Shown one piece after another: positions 41,895 to 41,989 of a DNA stretch of 41,989 nucleotides. The stretch's first letter is position 1, and each line of letters opens with the position of its first letter. The stretch covers positions 1 through 41,989 of the forward strand of contig JALVNE010000094.1 in assembly GCA_027026755.1 (NCBI GenBank), in the 5' to 3' direction. The notes under the pieces were generated by a model, which was not told where the DNA came from, made no database searches, and saw nothing but the letters and a program-made list of their open reading frames with translations. This stretch comes from Sedimenticola sp. (lineage in GTDB: Bacteria; Pseudomonadota; Gammaproteobacteria; Chromatiales; Chromatiaceae). Both the position numbers and the translations under genes were made by a program.

Positions 41895-41989
41895 ATGAAC
41901 AACAGGGAACGGAAGTACGTCCGGGCTCGCTCAGGGCTGTTTTCCCGGCATCCAGGCGGATATCTCCTGGCATTTTTTCTGACACTGTG
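41895..41989 (+). CDS. Start of an unidentified gene (cut by window end)
   Basis: An ATG at 41895 with GAGGGGGT nine bases ahead opens a frame that stays open to the window end (31 codons). The N-terminus has basic residues (MNNRERKYVRARSG) followed by a hydrophobic stretch (GGYLLAFFLTL), as in a long signal peptide or a first membrane helix. Too little is visible to name it. Confidence 0.55.
   Translation, partial: MNNRERKYVRARSGLFSRHPGGYLLAFFLTL

Overview
The window is a piece of a gammaproteobacterial chromosome with dense coding and long operons. The order gyrB–plsC–gmhB–glyS–glyQ at the left and glnE–ilvE–waaF–waaC–waaG–waaP at the right is, from memory, the order seen in Pseudomonas and relatives. 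No rRNA, tRNA, CRISPR array, integrase or transposase gene is visible. The genus cannot be fixed from this sequence. A Chromatiales-type or other environmental gammaproteobacterium is plausible, because the groES promoter carries a perfect CIRCE element (absent from enteric bacteria) and because of the signalling genes.

Region 1 (1–8.0 kb): the 3' end of gyrB is followed by two perfect, inverted DnaA boxes. It converges on a minus-strand series read from right to left: aroQ–accB–accC, then glyQ–glyS–MazG-like–gmhB–plsC. Region 2 (8.0–14.3 kb): a minus-strand cutA–dsbD–tlpA group for periplasmic disulfide reduction, where DsbD has two tandem N-terminal domains, then plus-strand fxsA and groES–groEL. 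Three copies of a ~100-bp element with 16-bp terminal inverted repeats lie between genes at 494, 8025 and 11978.

Region 3 (14.5–28.6 kb) is the most unusual part: fourteen co-directional minus-strand genes ending at two tandem terminators. In transcription order they are a 1353-aa hybrid kinase (PhnD-like sensor, three PAS, HisKA/HATPase, REC, HPt), a LuxR-type response regulator, a GAF/HD-GYP protein, a 429-aa orphan, an MglA-like GTPase, a Roadblock-like protein, a Roadblock protein, a stand-alone CZB protein, a stand-alone PAS protein, a cytosolic PhnD-like protein, a TPR protein, two periplasmic PilJ-type proteins and a secreted DUF1566 protein. Several of these are input modules that normally sit inside chemoreceptors, but here each is its own polypeptide and none has a methyl-accepting output domain. 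I read the set as a possible undescribed signalling system linking periplasmic ligand sensing, a small-GTPase switch and c-di-GMP turnover. That is inference.

Region 4 (29.0–41.3 kb): plus strand, starting with an exported thioredoxin-like protein and a DUF302 protein, then glnE, ilvE, a small zinc-finger gene and an LPS-core operon (waaF, cysC, waaC, waaG, waaP, a second WaaP/InaA-type gene, and a LolA-like exported protein). The APS kinase gene cysC between the two heptosyltransferase genes is out of place. Region 5 (41.3 kb–end): a small secreted protein of unknown function and the first codons of another gene cut by the window edge.
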